From the NCBI RefSeq assembly GCF_017303375.1, contig NZ_JAFKOH010000009.1:124001-188000 (forward strand): DNA of 64,000 bases. Reading direction: 5' to 3'. The notes below the pieces were generated by a model, which searched no databases, was not told where the DNA came from, and saw nothing but the letters and a program-made list of their open reading frames with translations. This document shows, piece after piece, positions 1 through 8,284 of the stretch; position 1 is the first letter of the stretch; each line of letters begins with the position of its first letter. A program made the translations under genes and the position numbers. The DNA comes from Bacillus sp. NTK074B (GTDB lineage: Bacteria; Bacillota; Bacilli; Bacillales; Bacillaceae_B).

Positions 1-339
1 CTTCATGACAACCTCTTCAGAAATATCAAGCCCCATGGAAGTCATTTTAAGGGATAGTTGAGACTTGAGGTTCTCTCTTCCGATTGCACGAATCGCCTCT
101 ACGCATTCAAGGGCCATTTCGTTTGCTTCACGCTCATTGTCCACAAACTCTCCCAAATAGTCGATCGTTACAACAAGATTCTGACTATTCAGCTCACGAA
201 TAACCTCAACTGCCTGCATGATGGAAGACCCTGCGACGAATCGACCGGCACCAAAGCGCAGACCATATTTTTTAGCAAGTTTCGTCATTGGCTTATTTTT
301 TGAAAGGAATAAAAAGAAATTACGCATTGCTTGCTCCAT
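1..339 (-). CDS. fadM: Proline dehydrogenase, N-terminal part (cut by window edge)
   Basis: The first 113 codons of a flavoenzyme that oxidizes proline to pyrroline-5-carboxylate, the first step of proline use as carbon and nitrogen source. The protein begins MEQAMRNFFLFLSKNK and continues with LRFGAGRFVAG and TIDYLGEFV, which match the N-terminus of the Bacillus FadM/PutB family. The rest of the TIM barrel lies outside the window. The ATG at 337-339 is preceded by an AGGGGG ribosome site. In B. subtilis fadM (yusM) also sits beside yusN, as here. A cre-like box lies just upstream. The family call is firm; which paralog (FadM or PutB) is less certain. Confidence 0.85.
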   Translation of the reverse strand, partial: MEQAMRNFFLFLSKNKPMTKLAKKYGLRFGAGRFVAGSSIMQAVEVIRELNSQNLVVTIDYLGEFVDNEREANEMALECVEAIRAIGRENLKSQLSLKMTSMGLDISEEVVMK

Positions 340-375
340 GTTGCTTACCCCCTGAAAAAACATATATACCATACT

Positions 376-390
376 ATGAAACCGTTTTCT
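376..390. promoter_or_regulatory. CcpA cre site upstream of proline dehydrogenase
   Basis: ATGAAACCGTTTTCT fits the Bacillus cre consensus WTGNAANCGNWNNCW at every fixed position. It lies 37-51 bases before the start codon, between a possible -35 (TTAGCA) and -10 (TAGTAT) on the minus strand, where CcpA would repress. Carbon repression of proline use is a sensible role. The site is a sequence match only. Confidence 0.5.
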
Positions 391-657
391 TAATTGCTAA
401 AAAAGAGAAAGTTCATACGCGGTATATCTACCAACATTTTATCACCTTTTAAAGGTTTTGAATATACTTTCAATACTTTCTTAGTAGAATATTATCGAAA
501 TTTGTAAATGCGTGAATAAGTCTGTTGAATAGTAGGAAAAATAACCTTTGCCTTAGGATGATATCGCTTTCTCAACATTTGGTATACAGGGTAATTTTAC
601 CTAACCTGCCATCTCAAAGAAGGCATATTTGAAAATACGGAAAGGGAGGACTGAATC
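391..657. other. Intergenic DNA without a gene
   Basis: AT-rich spacer between the divergent proline dehydrogenase and coat protein genes. I see no ORF with a ribosome site and no strong hairpin. A mother-cell (SigE or SigK) promoter for the coat genes is expected here, but I cannot place one with confidence. Confidence 0.4.
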
Positions 658-921
658 ATGCAACAACAACCTCAACAAGGTCAAAGTAACCAGCAGCAGA
701 CTTATACACAGCCACCGAATATGCTCACTACAAAGGATTCCCTTTATTTAAATGACATGCTGGCCTGGAATCTGAATGCCATGAAAAAGTGTCACTTTGC
801 AGCTGCTCACTGTCAGGATACGGAGATTAAAGTCGAGTTGGATAAATGCGGGCAAATGCATCAGCGTCACTACCAACAGCTATTGGCACACTTAAACACG
901 ACGAACCAAAACATGATGTAG
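658..921 (+). CDS. yusN: Small spore-coat-like protein (YusN type)
   Basis: An 87-residue protein with a glutamine-rich start (MQQQPQQGQ) followed by a helical segment with KDSLYLNDMLAWNLNAMK and paired histidine/cysteine positions (KKCHF, AAHCQD). This resembles short CotF-related spore proteins, in which the helical segment forms part of a ferritin-like four-helix fold. It is preceded by GGGAGGA at a good distance and followed 16 bases later by a second coat-type gene, so the two are likely co-transcribed late in sporulation. B. subtilis also has yusN beside fadM. The assignment rests on position and composition rather than a catalytic motif. Confidence 0.65.
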   Translation: MQQQPQQGQSNQQQTYTQPPNMLTTKDSLYLNDMLAWNLNAMKKCHFAAAHCQDTEIKVELDKCGQMHQRHYQQLLAHLNTTNQNMM

Positions 922-937
922 AAAGGGGCCATCTTAC

Positions 938-1285
938 GTGAATCAACCAAATCAGCAAAAAATACAAAATCCACAAACTCAAGTACCGGCTACACCGCAG
1001 ATGAATGATCGTGACTTCATCACTGATGTCCTTTCACAGGAAAAATACATGACTGCTTCTTACTGTACAGCTCTGAACGAAGCGAGTCATCAAGCGCTCT
1101 ATCAAGACCTTCTAACAATATTTAATGAAACACAGAATGCCCAACGCGAACTGTACAATGAAATGTTCCGCAAAGGCTGGTACAAGCTTGAAGCCGCCGA
1201 CAGCCAGAAAATACAACAATCGTATCAACAGCACCAGCAGTATTCTTCTCAATTCCCTTATGGGTATGGCGGTCAGGTTCAATAA
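938..1285 (+). CDS. CotF-family spore coat protein
   Basis: A 115-residue protein with a low-complexity Gln/Pro/Asn start and then a CotF-type domain from about residue 24 to 90 (DRDFITDVLSQEKYMTASYC, ALYQDLLTIFNETQNAQREL). It ends in a Gln/Tyr/Gly-rich tail (YGYGG), common in coat proteins. The start is GTG at 938, with GAAAGGGG 10 bases upstream. It forms a pair with the preceding small coat-like gene and ends at a strong terminator. The likely role is structural, in the outer layers of the spore. Confidence 0.75.
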   Translation: MNQPNQQKIQNPQTQVPATPQMNDRDFITDVLSQEKYMTASYCTALNEASHQALYQDLLTIFNETQNAQRELYNEMFRKGWYKLEAADSQKIQQSYQQHQQYSSQFPYGYGGQVQ

Positions 1286-1290
1286 TTGAA

Positions 1291-1317
1291 AAGACAGACT
1301 CCGGTCTGTCTTTTTTT
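1291..1317 (+). terminator. Rho-independent terminator after the coat gene pair
   Basis: AAGACAGAC and GTCTGTCTT form a 9-bp stem around a four-base loop, followed by a run of seven T on the plus strand. Confidence 0.85.
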
Positions 1318-1455
1318 GTTGGGTAGTGTGTGCATGAGAGAGTAGCATTCTAAAGAAGTTTCAAAGTCGATATGACTGGAACCATATTAATCATCCATCC
1401 CCAAAACCGTTTAATACCTTCCTCTAACCTCCCCGTTCCGGACAAAACCCAATAT

Positions 1456-1486
1456 AAAAAGCACCCTCTTTTCATCAAAAGGGTAC
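1456..1486 (-). terminator. Terminator of the iron uptake operon
   Basis: Read on the minus strand, ACCCTTTT and AAAAGAGGGT pair around a short loop and are followed by a T run (plus-strand A run 1456-1460). It lies just beyond the yusU stop codon. Confidence 0.7.
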
Positions 1487-1502
1487 TAATCAATCTAAAT
1501 CG

Positions 1503-1760
1503 CTATTCTTTGTTCCCATTCATTTCCGCACGATGAGCTTCATTCATCTTCTTAATCTCACCGACGATCCGTTTCATCTCTTCCTTGCCTTCAGGATAAA
1601 GTGAATTCCAATGCTTCACGAGGGCAGGCATGTTTTTGGCGATGAATGAGTAAAGGGCATATTGCGTCACCATTTCTTTCTTGTCGGCATCGTTTTTTCC
1701 AACCAGTAGCTCCGTGTACTTTTCAAGCAATGCATCAAATTGTTCGGGAAATTCCTTCAT
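1503..1760 (-). CDS. yusU: DUF2573 protein YusU
   Basis: An 85-residue soluble protein of the DUF2573 family, starting MKEFPEQFDALLEKYTELL. It has conserved central residues (NDADKKEMVTQYALYSFIAK) and a charged helical end. In B. subtilis yusU directly neighbours yusV, the siderophore transporter ATPase, and the same neighbourhood is kept here with the FhuF-like gene between. No function is established. The start ATG has an AAGGAGG site 8 bases upstream. The gap to the FhuF-like gene is 26 bases, so it is probably the last gene of the iron operon. Confidence 0.8.
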   Translation of the reverse strand: MKEFPEQFDALLEKYTELLVGKNDADKKEMVTQYALYSFIAKNMPALVKHWNSLYPEGKEEMKRIVGEIKKMNEAHRAEMNGNKE

Positions 1761-1786
1761 AAGGTTAACCTCCTTGTGAGTATGAA

Positions 1787-2542
1787 TCAGGGCTTTTTCA
1801 CCAGACAGGTGCGCGGACAGGTTTTACATCGATACTGCTCCCCATTCTCCATCCTATAGGAGAAACAGCATGTTTTCCTTACACGTACCTTCTCCTCTCC
1901 ATCATCGACATTTACTTTCCTGCTATAATATCTGGCCAATGGATTTTGATGATACCTTCCGAACCACTGCCGGTTTTCATTTGACAGAAGAGCTCGAAAT
2001 TGGTCATCACGTCTACTTTTCCATCCTTCATTTTGAAGGAAGTCATCATTCTCGAAAATCCAGAATACATATACGGCCACGTTTTCCCAAAGGATGAGGT
2101 TGGAAAGCTTCGTCGTCTTCTTTAGTGATTGAATCACCCGATCAAGATGTTCCCGAAAGAGGGATTGAATGAACACGTTCTTTTCCTCAAGGGACAAGAA
2201 CTCCGAGACGGACGCATCTTTCAAGTGAAAGTGAGGCATCCACAGACCATTTTTGTCCTCATCCACAAGAATCAGATTTTCAGGCGTAACGTTTACTTTC
2301 TTATTCCAATACGTCATCGCCACCAAGCCCATGGCCGCTACAAAAGCATATCGCTTCATGAATATGGATGCTGCCACTTTAAGATCATCCGTCCCGATCA
2401 TTGAACGGAGACGGGACAGGTAATTCCTCATCTCATCAACGTCGCAGAATGTGCTTGCGTCAACTCCTTGATTAGCAGCAGTTGAAGGATGAAACCGGTA
2501 TCTACCGAGAGTCTCCCATTGTTCCTCAGTCAAGGCATTCAT
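1787..2542 (-). CDS. FhuF-like ferric siderophore reductase
   Basis: A 251-residue cytoplasmic protein of the FhuF / IucA-IucC C-terminal type. The diagnostic feature is the C-terminal cysteine set CC-x10-C-x2-C (TCCFSYRM ... RCKTCPRTC), which binds a 2Fe-2S cluster in FhuF relatives that reduce Fe(III)-siderophores and release iron. Two hydrophobic stretches in the middle (VAAMGLVAMTYW, NVAVYVFWIF) belong to the fold. Its ATG overlaps the stop of the ATPase gene by four bases (ATGA), so translation is probably coupled. The context is the siderophore importer encoded immediately upstream. Which siderophore is reduced cannot be told. Confidence 0.8.
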   Translation of the reverse strand: MNALTEEQWETLGRYRFHPSTAANQGVDASTFCDVDEMRNYLSRLRSMIGTDDLKVAASIFMKRYAFVAAMGLVAMTYWNKKVNVTPENLILVDEDKNGLWMPHFHLKDASVSEFLSLEEKNVFIQSLFREHLDRVIQSLKKTTKLSNLILWENVAVYVFWIFENDDFLQNEGWKSRRDDQFRALLSNENRQWFGRYHQNPLARYYSRKVNVDDGEEKVRVRKTCCFSYRMENGEQYRCKTCPRTCLVKKP

Positions 2543-3357
2543 CCCGTCTCAACTGCATCCTTCAATATGCAACGCCCTTTCCCGAATGGAATGCATAATG
2601 GTGTACCGAATAACGGGTCCCTTGAAACCTGACAGTCCATATCGAACACATTCTTCACGAGTTCACAGCTGATCACCTCTTCAGGCTTCCCTTGGGCATA
2701 AATCTGCTTATCCCGAATCGCCACAATATTATGGGCATATCTGCAGGCGAGATTCAGGTCGTGAAGAACCATGACGATGGTACGCTGTTCCTTTTCATTG
2801 AGCTCGAATAATAAATCCAGGATTTCAATCTGATGGGTCATATCAAGATACGTCGTAGGCTCATCCAACAATATGATGTCTGTATCCTGGGCGAGTGTCA
2901 GAGCGATCCACGCACGTTGTCTCTGACCCCCTGACAGTTCATCCACTTTCCGATCCCTGAGCTCCTCCATCTTCGTAGCTATTAAAGCATTCTGGACAAT
3001 TTTCTCATCCTCATGGGACCACTGTTTGAGCCAGGTTTGATGGGGATAACGTCCCTGCTTGACGAGCTGCAGGACGGTCAAACCTTCCGGAGCCGTGGGA
3101 GATTGAGGGAGAATGGCCATTTTCCGAGCGACTTCCTTCGTTGATAAACGTGAAATTGCTTCTCCATCTAACAGTACAGAACCTTGTTTCGGCTTAAGCA
3201 ATCGGGCAATGGAACGGAGAAGTGTGGATTTACCACAGCCGTTCCCGCCGATAAAGACAGAAATTTCCCCTTGCGGAATGTCAATATTCAATTCGTCAAT
3301 GACCGTCCGTTCCCCGTATGATAGAGTCAAATCTTTCGTTTGTAATGCATCACTCAT
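2539..3357 (-). CDS. yusV: Iron-siderophore ABC transporter ATPase (YusV type)
   Basis: A 272-residue ATP-binding subunit of the FecE/FhuC group. Walker A is GGNGCGKST (residues about 37-45), the signature is LSGGQRQRAWIA, Walker B is IILLDEPTTYLD and the switch histidine is in VLHDLN. The C-terminal KGRCI segment is typical of this group. In B. subtilis YusV is a stand-alone ATPase that serves several siderophore importers. Here it lies in one operon with two permeases, 15 bases after the second. The ATG at 3357 has an AAGGAG site 11 bases upstream. The protein should drive import by ATP hydrolysis at the inner face of the membrane. Confidence 0.92.
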   Translation of the reverse strand: MSDALQTKDLTLSYGERTVIDELNIDIPQGEISVFIGGNGCGKSTLLRSIARLLKPKQGSVLLDGEAISRLSTKEVARKMAILPQSPTAPEGLTVLQLVKQGRYPHQTWLKQWSHEDEKIVQNALIATKMEELRDRKVDELSGGQRQRAWIALTLAQDTDIILLDEPTTYLDMTHQIEILDLLFELNEKEQRTIVMVLHDLNLACRYAHNIVAIRDKQIYAQGKPEEVISCELVKNVFDMDCQVSRDPLFGTPLCIPFGKGRCILKDAVETG

Positions 3358-3372
3358 CTATGGCCCACTCCT

Positions 3373-4428
3373 TTAAGAATTTCTTGTTTTAAATAAAAGA
3401 TAGATAAAATATGGTGCACCGATCGCAGCAGTAAATACTCCTGCAGGAACTTCCAAGGGCAGGAAGAAGGTTCTGCCGATCAAATCTGCGACCATGACGA
3501 GAATTCCGCCTAGAAGGGCTGCAGTCGGAAGCAGCGCCCCGAATGAAGACCCTACCATCCGCCTTGCCATATGGGGAGCCATCAATCCTACAAATCCGAT
3601 TCCTCCTGCAAAGGCAACCGCCCCGCCAACCAACGCCGTTGACATGAGAAGCAGGAAGAAGCGCTGGAGCTGGACATTCCCTCCTACACTTGTCACGATT
3701 TCTTCGCCTAGTTCCTGTATATTCAGCTGACGTGTAATAAAGAAGCTTAACAGAATAAAGACCAGGCTCCAAGGAAGCAATATCCATACATCCTGCCAGT
3801 CGGACCCGTTCACCGTACCCGTAATCCAGATATTTGCCTGACTCGCCCGGTAAATCGGGCCGAGTATCATAAGCAATGTGGTCAGGGCTTGAGTCAAAGC
3901 TGAAATACCAATACCAATTAGAACGAGTCTAACAGGAGAAACCCCTTTACGCCAAGCCAAAAAATAGACCAAAAATGCAATGATTGTCGCTCCAAGGAAC
4001 GCTGCAACGGGAAGCCATTTAATACTGACCATCAACGAGTTGTCATCATTGCTGAATATAGTCAGGAATGCAACGACTGCCGCACCTGCTCCACCTGTAA
4101 TTCCGATAATATCAGGCGAAGCCAACGGATTTCGGATCATCCCTTGAAGGATACCACCCGCGACGGCCAATGCCATCCCGGATAAAAGGGCGATCATAAT
4201 ACGGGGGAGTCGAAATGAAGTGACCACGAGCTGTTCCAAGCTTGACCCTCCTCCAAACCAGACACTGATCACCTTCCAAGGAGCGATTTGCATGTCACCG
4301 GTACCAGTACTGATAATTAGGACAAACAGCGTTATCACGCCAAGGATTGTGACTTTTCTTACCGCCGATAAATCAACAAGCATGGAAACCCGGTCCTTTA
4401 ACCAACGTTTTCCTATAAATCGATTCAT
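3373..4428 (-). CDS. yfhA: Iron-siderophore permease, FecCD family (second)
   Basis: A 351-residue membrane subunit with about ten hydrophobic helices and the family signatures SFRLPRIMIALLSG, GGILQGMIRNPLASPDIIG and AGGIGFVGLMAPHMARR; the last forms the ATPase contact loop. It would form a heterodimer with the preceding permease to move Fe(III)-siderophore across the membrane. I place the start at ATG 4428, 4 bases after the first permease's stop, because AAGGAAGGGG lies 10 bases before it. A longer reading from 4473 would overlap the upstream gene by 41 bases without a better site. The symbol is by analogy with B. subtilis yfhA. Confidence 0.88.
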   Translation of the reverse strand: MNRFIGKRWLKDRVSMLVDLSAVRKVTILGVITLFVLIISTGTGDMQIAPWKVISVWFGGGSSLEQLVVTSFRLPRIMIALLSGMALAVAGGILQGMIRNPLASPDIIGITGGAGAAVVAFLTIFSNDDNSLMVSIKWLPVAAFLGATIIAFLVYFLAWRKGVSPVRLVLIGIGISALTQALTTLLMILGPIYRASQANIWITGTVNGSDWQDVWILLPWSLVFILLSFFITRQLNIQELGEEIVTSVGGNVQLQRFFLLLMSTALVGGAVAFAGGIGFVGLMAPHMARRMVGSSFGALLPTAALLGGILVMVADLIGRTFFLPLEVPAGVFTAAIGAPYFIYLLFKTRNS

Positions 4429-4432
4429 TTGT

Positions 4433-5413
4433 TTAAAACCCCTTCCTTGCAACATACACGAAGAATGGTGCACCGATTATGGCTGTCATGACGCCAACCG
4501 GTACTTCCTGGGGCATGATGATGTATCGGGCTCCAATGTCAGCGGCCAATAGGAATACCGCTCCGAGAAGGCCCGAGAAGGGGATAAGCCACCGATGATC
4601 CACCCCAATGATCTTCCTGGCTAAATGAGGGATGACGATGCCGATAAAGCCGATGGGACCGGCCACGGCAACGGATCCACCTGCTAAGAGGACGACGACG
4701 GCCAGTGCAAGAAATTTAATCAAGGTCGTCTTCAAGCCGAGACCTTTCGCCACATCTTCCCCCATGGCAAGGATGTTCATCTTGCCGGCTATGATGAGGG
4801 CAAGGATCCACCCTGCTAATATATAAGGAAAGACCCCATTCAATATATCCAGACTTCTTCCTTGCACAGAACCAGCCAGCCAGAATAACACCTGCTCGAG
4901 TGCCGCTTCATTCAGGACAAGCAAACCTTGTGTGAAGGAAGAAAACATGGCTGTGATGGCAGCACCCGCTAGCGTCAGCTTCATCGGTGTCAGTCCCTTC
5001 GTCCCTGCTGAACTGATGACATACACACCGACAGCGGCTAGACCGGCACCTGTAAATGCCAGCCACGTAAAAGATTGAAGATTCGTTACGCCGAATAATG
5101 TAACCGCCACAACCACCATGAAAGCTCCGCCTGCATTGATCCCGAATATTCCAGGCGAAGCGAGGGGATTCTTGGTCATTGTTTGCATTAAAACCCCTGA
5201 AATTGCCAGGGAAGCACCAACTGTCCCTGCAATCAGCGCCCTTGGCAGCCGAATCGTCTCGATGACGATATGTTCCGTCGAACCCGTTGGATTGATAAAA
5301 GCATCCAAAGCCGTTTTCCATGAAGTGTCCGTGTATCCGTATACAATGCTGATGCCGATAAACAGAAATAGTAAAAGTAGTGTACCTAAAAATAACAATA
5401 ATTGTTTTTGCAT
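4433..5413 (-). CDS. yfiZ: Iron-siderophore permease, FecCD family (first)
   Basis: A 326-residue polytopic membrane protein. Family signatures are TIRLPRALIAGTVG, SGVLMQTMTKNPLASPGIFG and AGPIGFIGIVIPHLARK. It opens the minus-strand operon permease-permease-ATPase-FhuF-YusU. The ATG at 5413 follows GAAAGG by 7 bases. A promoter with an adjacent Fur box lies about 76-125 bases upstream, so expression should rise when iron is scarce. The divergent neighbour encodes the cognate binding lipoprotein. The symbol is by analogy with the schizokinen/arthrobactin importer of B. subtilis; the real substrate is unknown. Confidence 0.88.
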   Translation of the reverse strand: MQKQLLLFLGTLLLLFLFIGISIVYGYTDTSWKTALDAFINPTGSTEHIVIETIRLPRALIAGTVGASLAISGVLMQTMTKNPLASPGIFGINAGGAFMVVVAVTLFGVTNLQSFTWLAFTGAGLAAVGVYVISSAGTKGLTPMKLTLAGAAITAMFSSFTQGLLVLNEAALEQVLFWLAGSVQGRSLDILNGVFPYILAGWILALIIAGKMNILAMGEDVAKGLGLKTTLIKFLALAVVVLLAGGSVAVAGPIGFIGIVIPHLARKIIGVDHRWLIPFSGLLGAVFLLAADIGARYIIMPQEVPVGVMTAIIGAPFFVYVARKGF

Positions 5414-5488
5414 GTGCTAACCTTTCTAATCCTTACGCCGTTTATAAGGAATGGAAAATCGTATATAACGTTCTGTTCTTCCCTAACT

Positions 5489-5538
5489 ATTTTAAAGAAG
5501 ATTGAAACAAGCGTCAATGATTTTGAAAATCATTATCA
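5489..5538 (-). promoter_or_regulatory. SigA promoter and Fur box of the permease operon
   Basis: On the minus strand TTGACG (5512-5517) and TAAAAT (5489-5494) are spaced by exactly 17 bases. Immediately upstream of the -35, TGAAAATCATTATCA (5524-5538) matches the 15-base Bacillus Fur box at 14 positions. Confidence 0.8.
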
Positions 5539-5546
5539 ATTATGGA

Positions 5547-5602
5547 TTGACAATGAAAACCTTCTCCACTACTATTATGAGTGTAAATGATAATCATTAT
5601 CA
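5547..5602 (+). promoter_or_regulatory. SigA promoter and Fur box of the siderophore-binding gene
   Basis: TTGACA (5547-5552) and TACTAT (5570-5575) have a 17-base spacer. TGATAATCATTATCA (5588-5602), a perfect Fur box, covers the start of transcription, so Fur with iron would block the promoter. Confidence 0.88.
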
Positions 5603-5632
5603 TCGATAAACCAATATCAGGAGGATATACAT

Positions 5633-6592
5633 ATGAAATGGAAAGCCTTACTATCTTTACTGCTGATCTCTACTTTTCTATTTCTTGCGGCATGTGGAAA
5701 TAAAGACGAGAAAGATGAATCTGCAGCAAATGATTCAAAAGAAGAAACATACACGGTGAAACATGCCATGGGTACGACAGAAATCAAAGGCACGCCTAAA
5801 AAGGTCGTCATCCTTACAAATGAAGGGACAGAAGCCCTTCTTTCCATGGGAGTGACCCCTGCAGGGGCTGTACAATCATGGACAGGTGATCCCTGGTATG
5901 AACATATTGGCGACGACATGAAGGACGTTGAAGTGGTTGGAACAGAGAGCGAATTAAACATGGAAGCCATCGCAAAACTTCAACCGGACCTGATTATCGG
6001 AAATAAAATGCGTCAGGAAGAGCAGTACAATCAGCTGAAAGAAATCGCACCAACGGTCATGGCTGAAACCCTTCGCGGAGATTGGAAGGAAAACTTCGAA
6101 TTGTATGCGAAAGCCTTAAATAAAGAAGAAAAAGGTCAAAAAGTATTGGATGAATACGATCAGCGGATTGAAGATCTTAAAGGCAGGCTTGGAGATAAGC
6201 TGGACCAACAAGTATCCATGGTTCGCTTCATGGCTGGGGATGTCCGCATTTATCATAAAGATTCATTCTCAGGGGTGATCCTGGATGAATTAGGGTTCGC
6301 CCGTCCTGATGGTCAGGATGTAGACGACTTTGCTGAAAAAGGTGTGACAAAGGAGCGCATACCGGCGATGGATGGCGATGTCCTATTTTACTTCACGTAT
6401 GAAACAGGTGATGGAGAAGCGAATAAGCTTGCTGAAGAGTGGATCAACGACCCTCTATTCCAGAACCTTGAAGTAGCGAAGAAGGATCGGGTATACGAAG
6501 TCAACGACAGCATCTGGAATACAGCAGGCGGCGTCATCGCTGCAAATCAAATGCTTGATGATATTGAGAAGTATTTCTTAGAACAGGAATAA
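5633..6592 (+). CDS. yfiY: Iron-siderophore binding lipoprotein
   Basis: A 319-residue solute-binding protein of the FecB/FhuD (TroA-like) fold. Residues 1-21 are a lipoprotein signal ending in the lipobox LAAC, so Cys21 should be lipidated and anchor the protein outside the membrane. The body holds PKKVVILTNEGTEALLSMG, KLQPDLIIGN and a long bridging helix near residue 170. It should hand Fe(III)-siderophore to the divergently encoded permeases. The ATG follows AGGAGG by 8 bases. Control is by the Fur promoter just upstream and a strong terminator closes the unit. The symbol is by analogy with B. subtilis YfiY. Confidence 0.88.
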   Translation: MKWKALLSLLLISTFLFLAACGNKDEKDESAANDSKEETYTVKHAMGTTEIKGTPKKVVILTNEGTEALLSMGVTPAGAVQSWTGDPWYEHIGDDMKDVEVVGTESELNMEAIAKLQPDLIIGNKMRQEEQYNQLKEIAPTVMAETLRGDWKENFELYAKALNKEEKGQKVLDEYDQRIEDLKGRLGDKLDQQVSMVRFMAGDVRIYHKDSFSGVILDELGFARPDGQDVDDFAEKGVTKERIPAMDGDVLFYFTYETGDGEANKLAEEWINDPLFQNLEVAKKDRVYEVNDSIWNTAGGVIAANQMLDDIEKYFLEQE

Positions 6593-6596
6593 AAGT

Positions 6597-6628
6597 AAGC
6601 CGGAAAGGGATTCTCCTTCCGGCTTTTT
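6597..6628 (+). terminator. Terminator after the binding lipoprotein gene
   Basis: AAGCCGGAAAGG pairs with CCTTCCGGCTT around a 6-base loop, followed by a T run. Confidence 0.88.
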
Positions 6629-6761
6629 TATATCCTACCATTGCTGGCTCCCATCACTACCTTCCTTACGATGATTTTCCTCCTCCCCCTCCATTTTTCA
6701 TAATTCTCCTTTTTTCGGAAACACTACAAGGTAGAATATACTTCGGACATGAGGGATTAGT

Positions 6762-8267
6762 ATGTTTCCATTCTTTAAGAGCAAAAAGAAGATCGATCAG
6801 GATAAGAAGAAGCAATCATATGAGAGCATGAAAAAGAAAGCGGAGAAATCCGTGGACTATAAACAGGCTTTTTATCAAAACCCGCATACCGGTGTGAAAT
6901 TCAGCTTGCATTTCATCAGCACATTAATCGATAGTAAAATTTTACAAGATGATGTCCTTCCATCTTTGCTATCTAAGGATTTTCATTCTTTGGAAGATCT
7001 GAATGGCCTCGTACCAGTGTTGGATATACAAATTTCCACAGATGAAACTCAAATTGAACAGAAACTCTATAACGGCTATACCTTGCTTACGATGGGTGCC
7101 TCCAATCGAAAGTTCGCCTTTATATTCACTAAAAACGAAATGGGAAGGAAAGTATCCCAACCAGAGGTAGAGTTCAGTGTCGTCGGTCCGAAAGAGGCAT
7201 TTGTGGAATCCCTGATGGATAACTTAAATCTCTTACGAAAACGTCTTCCTATCAAAGAACTCGTCGTTGAACTATTCAATGTAGGGAAACTAACCCATAC
7301 GAGAGTGGCATTACTGTATGTAGATGGCTTGGTAGATGATGCGAATGTGAATACGGTCAGGCAGAGGGTTCGTGATATTGACTTCGATCAAATCATGGAC
7401 AGTTCATTTATAGAACAACTGATTGCAGATAATAGTAAATCGCCCTTCCCACAGTTATTGGACTCCGAACGACCTGACAGGGTCGCTTCGGTACTCGTGG
7501 AAGGAAAGGTTGCCATCATGGTGGACGGTTCACCCCATGCATTGATAGGGCCGACCACCCTGGTGGAATTCTTTAGTTCCTATGAAGATTACTTCCTGAA
7601 TTTTTTCATTTCGTCCTTCTTACGTCTCGTTCGTGTATTCGCTGTAGCATTCTCCATCTTAATTACACCGATCTACGTAGCGGCACTGACCTATCATTAT
7701 GAACTGATTCCAAAAGATTTGATGGCAACCCTTATTACGTCGAGACAAGAGATCCCCCTGCCTCCGATACTTGAGGCATTATTTCTTGAACTGACCATTG
7801 AACTGTTGCGGGAAGCCGGCGCCCGCCTGCCGACAAAGGTCGGCCAGACGATCGGTATCGTTGGAGGTATCGTAATCGGGACAGCATCCGTTGAAGCGGG
7901 GATTACAAGTAACGTACTTCTCATCCTTGTAGCCCTTGCGGCACTTGCTTCCTTTACCACTCCCGTATACCGGATGAGTAATACCATTCGTCTGCTGCGT
8001 TTTCCTTTCCTCTTGTTTGCACAGCTTTGGGGATTATTGGGGATCGTTTATTGTTTCTGCCTCCTTATGGGGCATCTCTTACAGTTAACGTCTTTAGGCA
8101 GACCGTTCTTAGAGCCACTTTATCCTCCAAGGGTAAAGGACCTGAAAGATGCACTCATTCGACTTCCGTTCAGTAAACAAAAAGGACGTCCGGAATATTT
8201 GCGTACCAAGAAGCCGTTTAGGTTCCGACCGTCCGAAGGCAAGAGAAAGCTCGATATCGATGAATAA
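6762..8267 (+). CDS. Spore germinant receptor A subunit (GerA family)
   Basis: A 501-residue GerA-type protein of the inner spore membrane. It has a charged start (FFKSKKKIDQDKKKQ), a large soluble N-terminal region to about residue 280, then four to five membrane helices. The family block TSRQEIPLPPILEALFLELT followed by EAGARLPTKVGQTIGIVGG is complete. The C-terminus is basic. With the B and C subunits that follow, it forms a nutrient receptor that opens the germination channel. The gene starts an operon (gap 17 bases to the B subunit). Expression would be forespore-specific (SigG), but I cannot pick the promoter. Which nutrient it senses cannot be inferred. Confidence 0.92.
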   Translation: MFPFFKSKKKIDQDKKKQSYESMKKKAEKSVDYKQAFYQNPHTGVKFSLHFISTLIDSKILQDDVLPSLLSKDFHSLEDLNGLVPVLDIQISTDETQIEQKLYNGYTLLTMGASNRKFAFIFTKNEMGRKVSQPEVEFSVVGPKEAFVESLMDNLNLLRKRLPIKELVVELFNVGKLTHTRVALLYVDGLVDDANVNTVRQRVRDIDFDQIMDSSFIEQLIADNSKSPFPQLLDSERPDRVASVLVEGKVAIMVDGSPHALIGPTTLVEFFSSYEDYFLNFFISSFLRLVRVFAVAFSILITPIYVAALTYHYELIPKDLMATLITSRQEIPLPPILEALFLELTIELLREAGARLPTKVGQTIGIVGGIVIGTASVEAGITSNVLLILVALAALASFTTPVYRMSNTIRLLRFPFLLFAQLWGLLGIVYCFCLLMGHLLQLTSLGRPFLEPLYPPRVKDLKDALIRLPFSKQKGRPEYLRTKKPFRFRPSEGKRKLDIDE

Positions 8268-8284
8268 CGCTTGGAGGTGATCAG

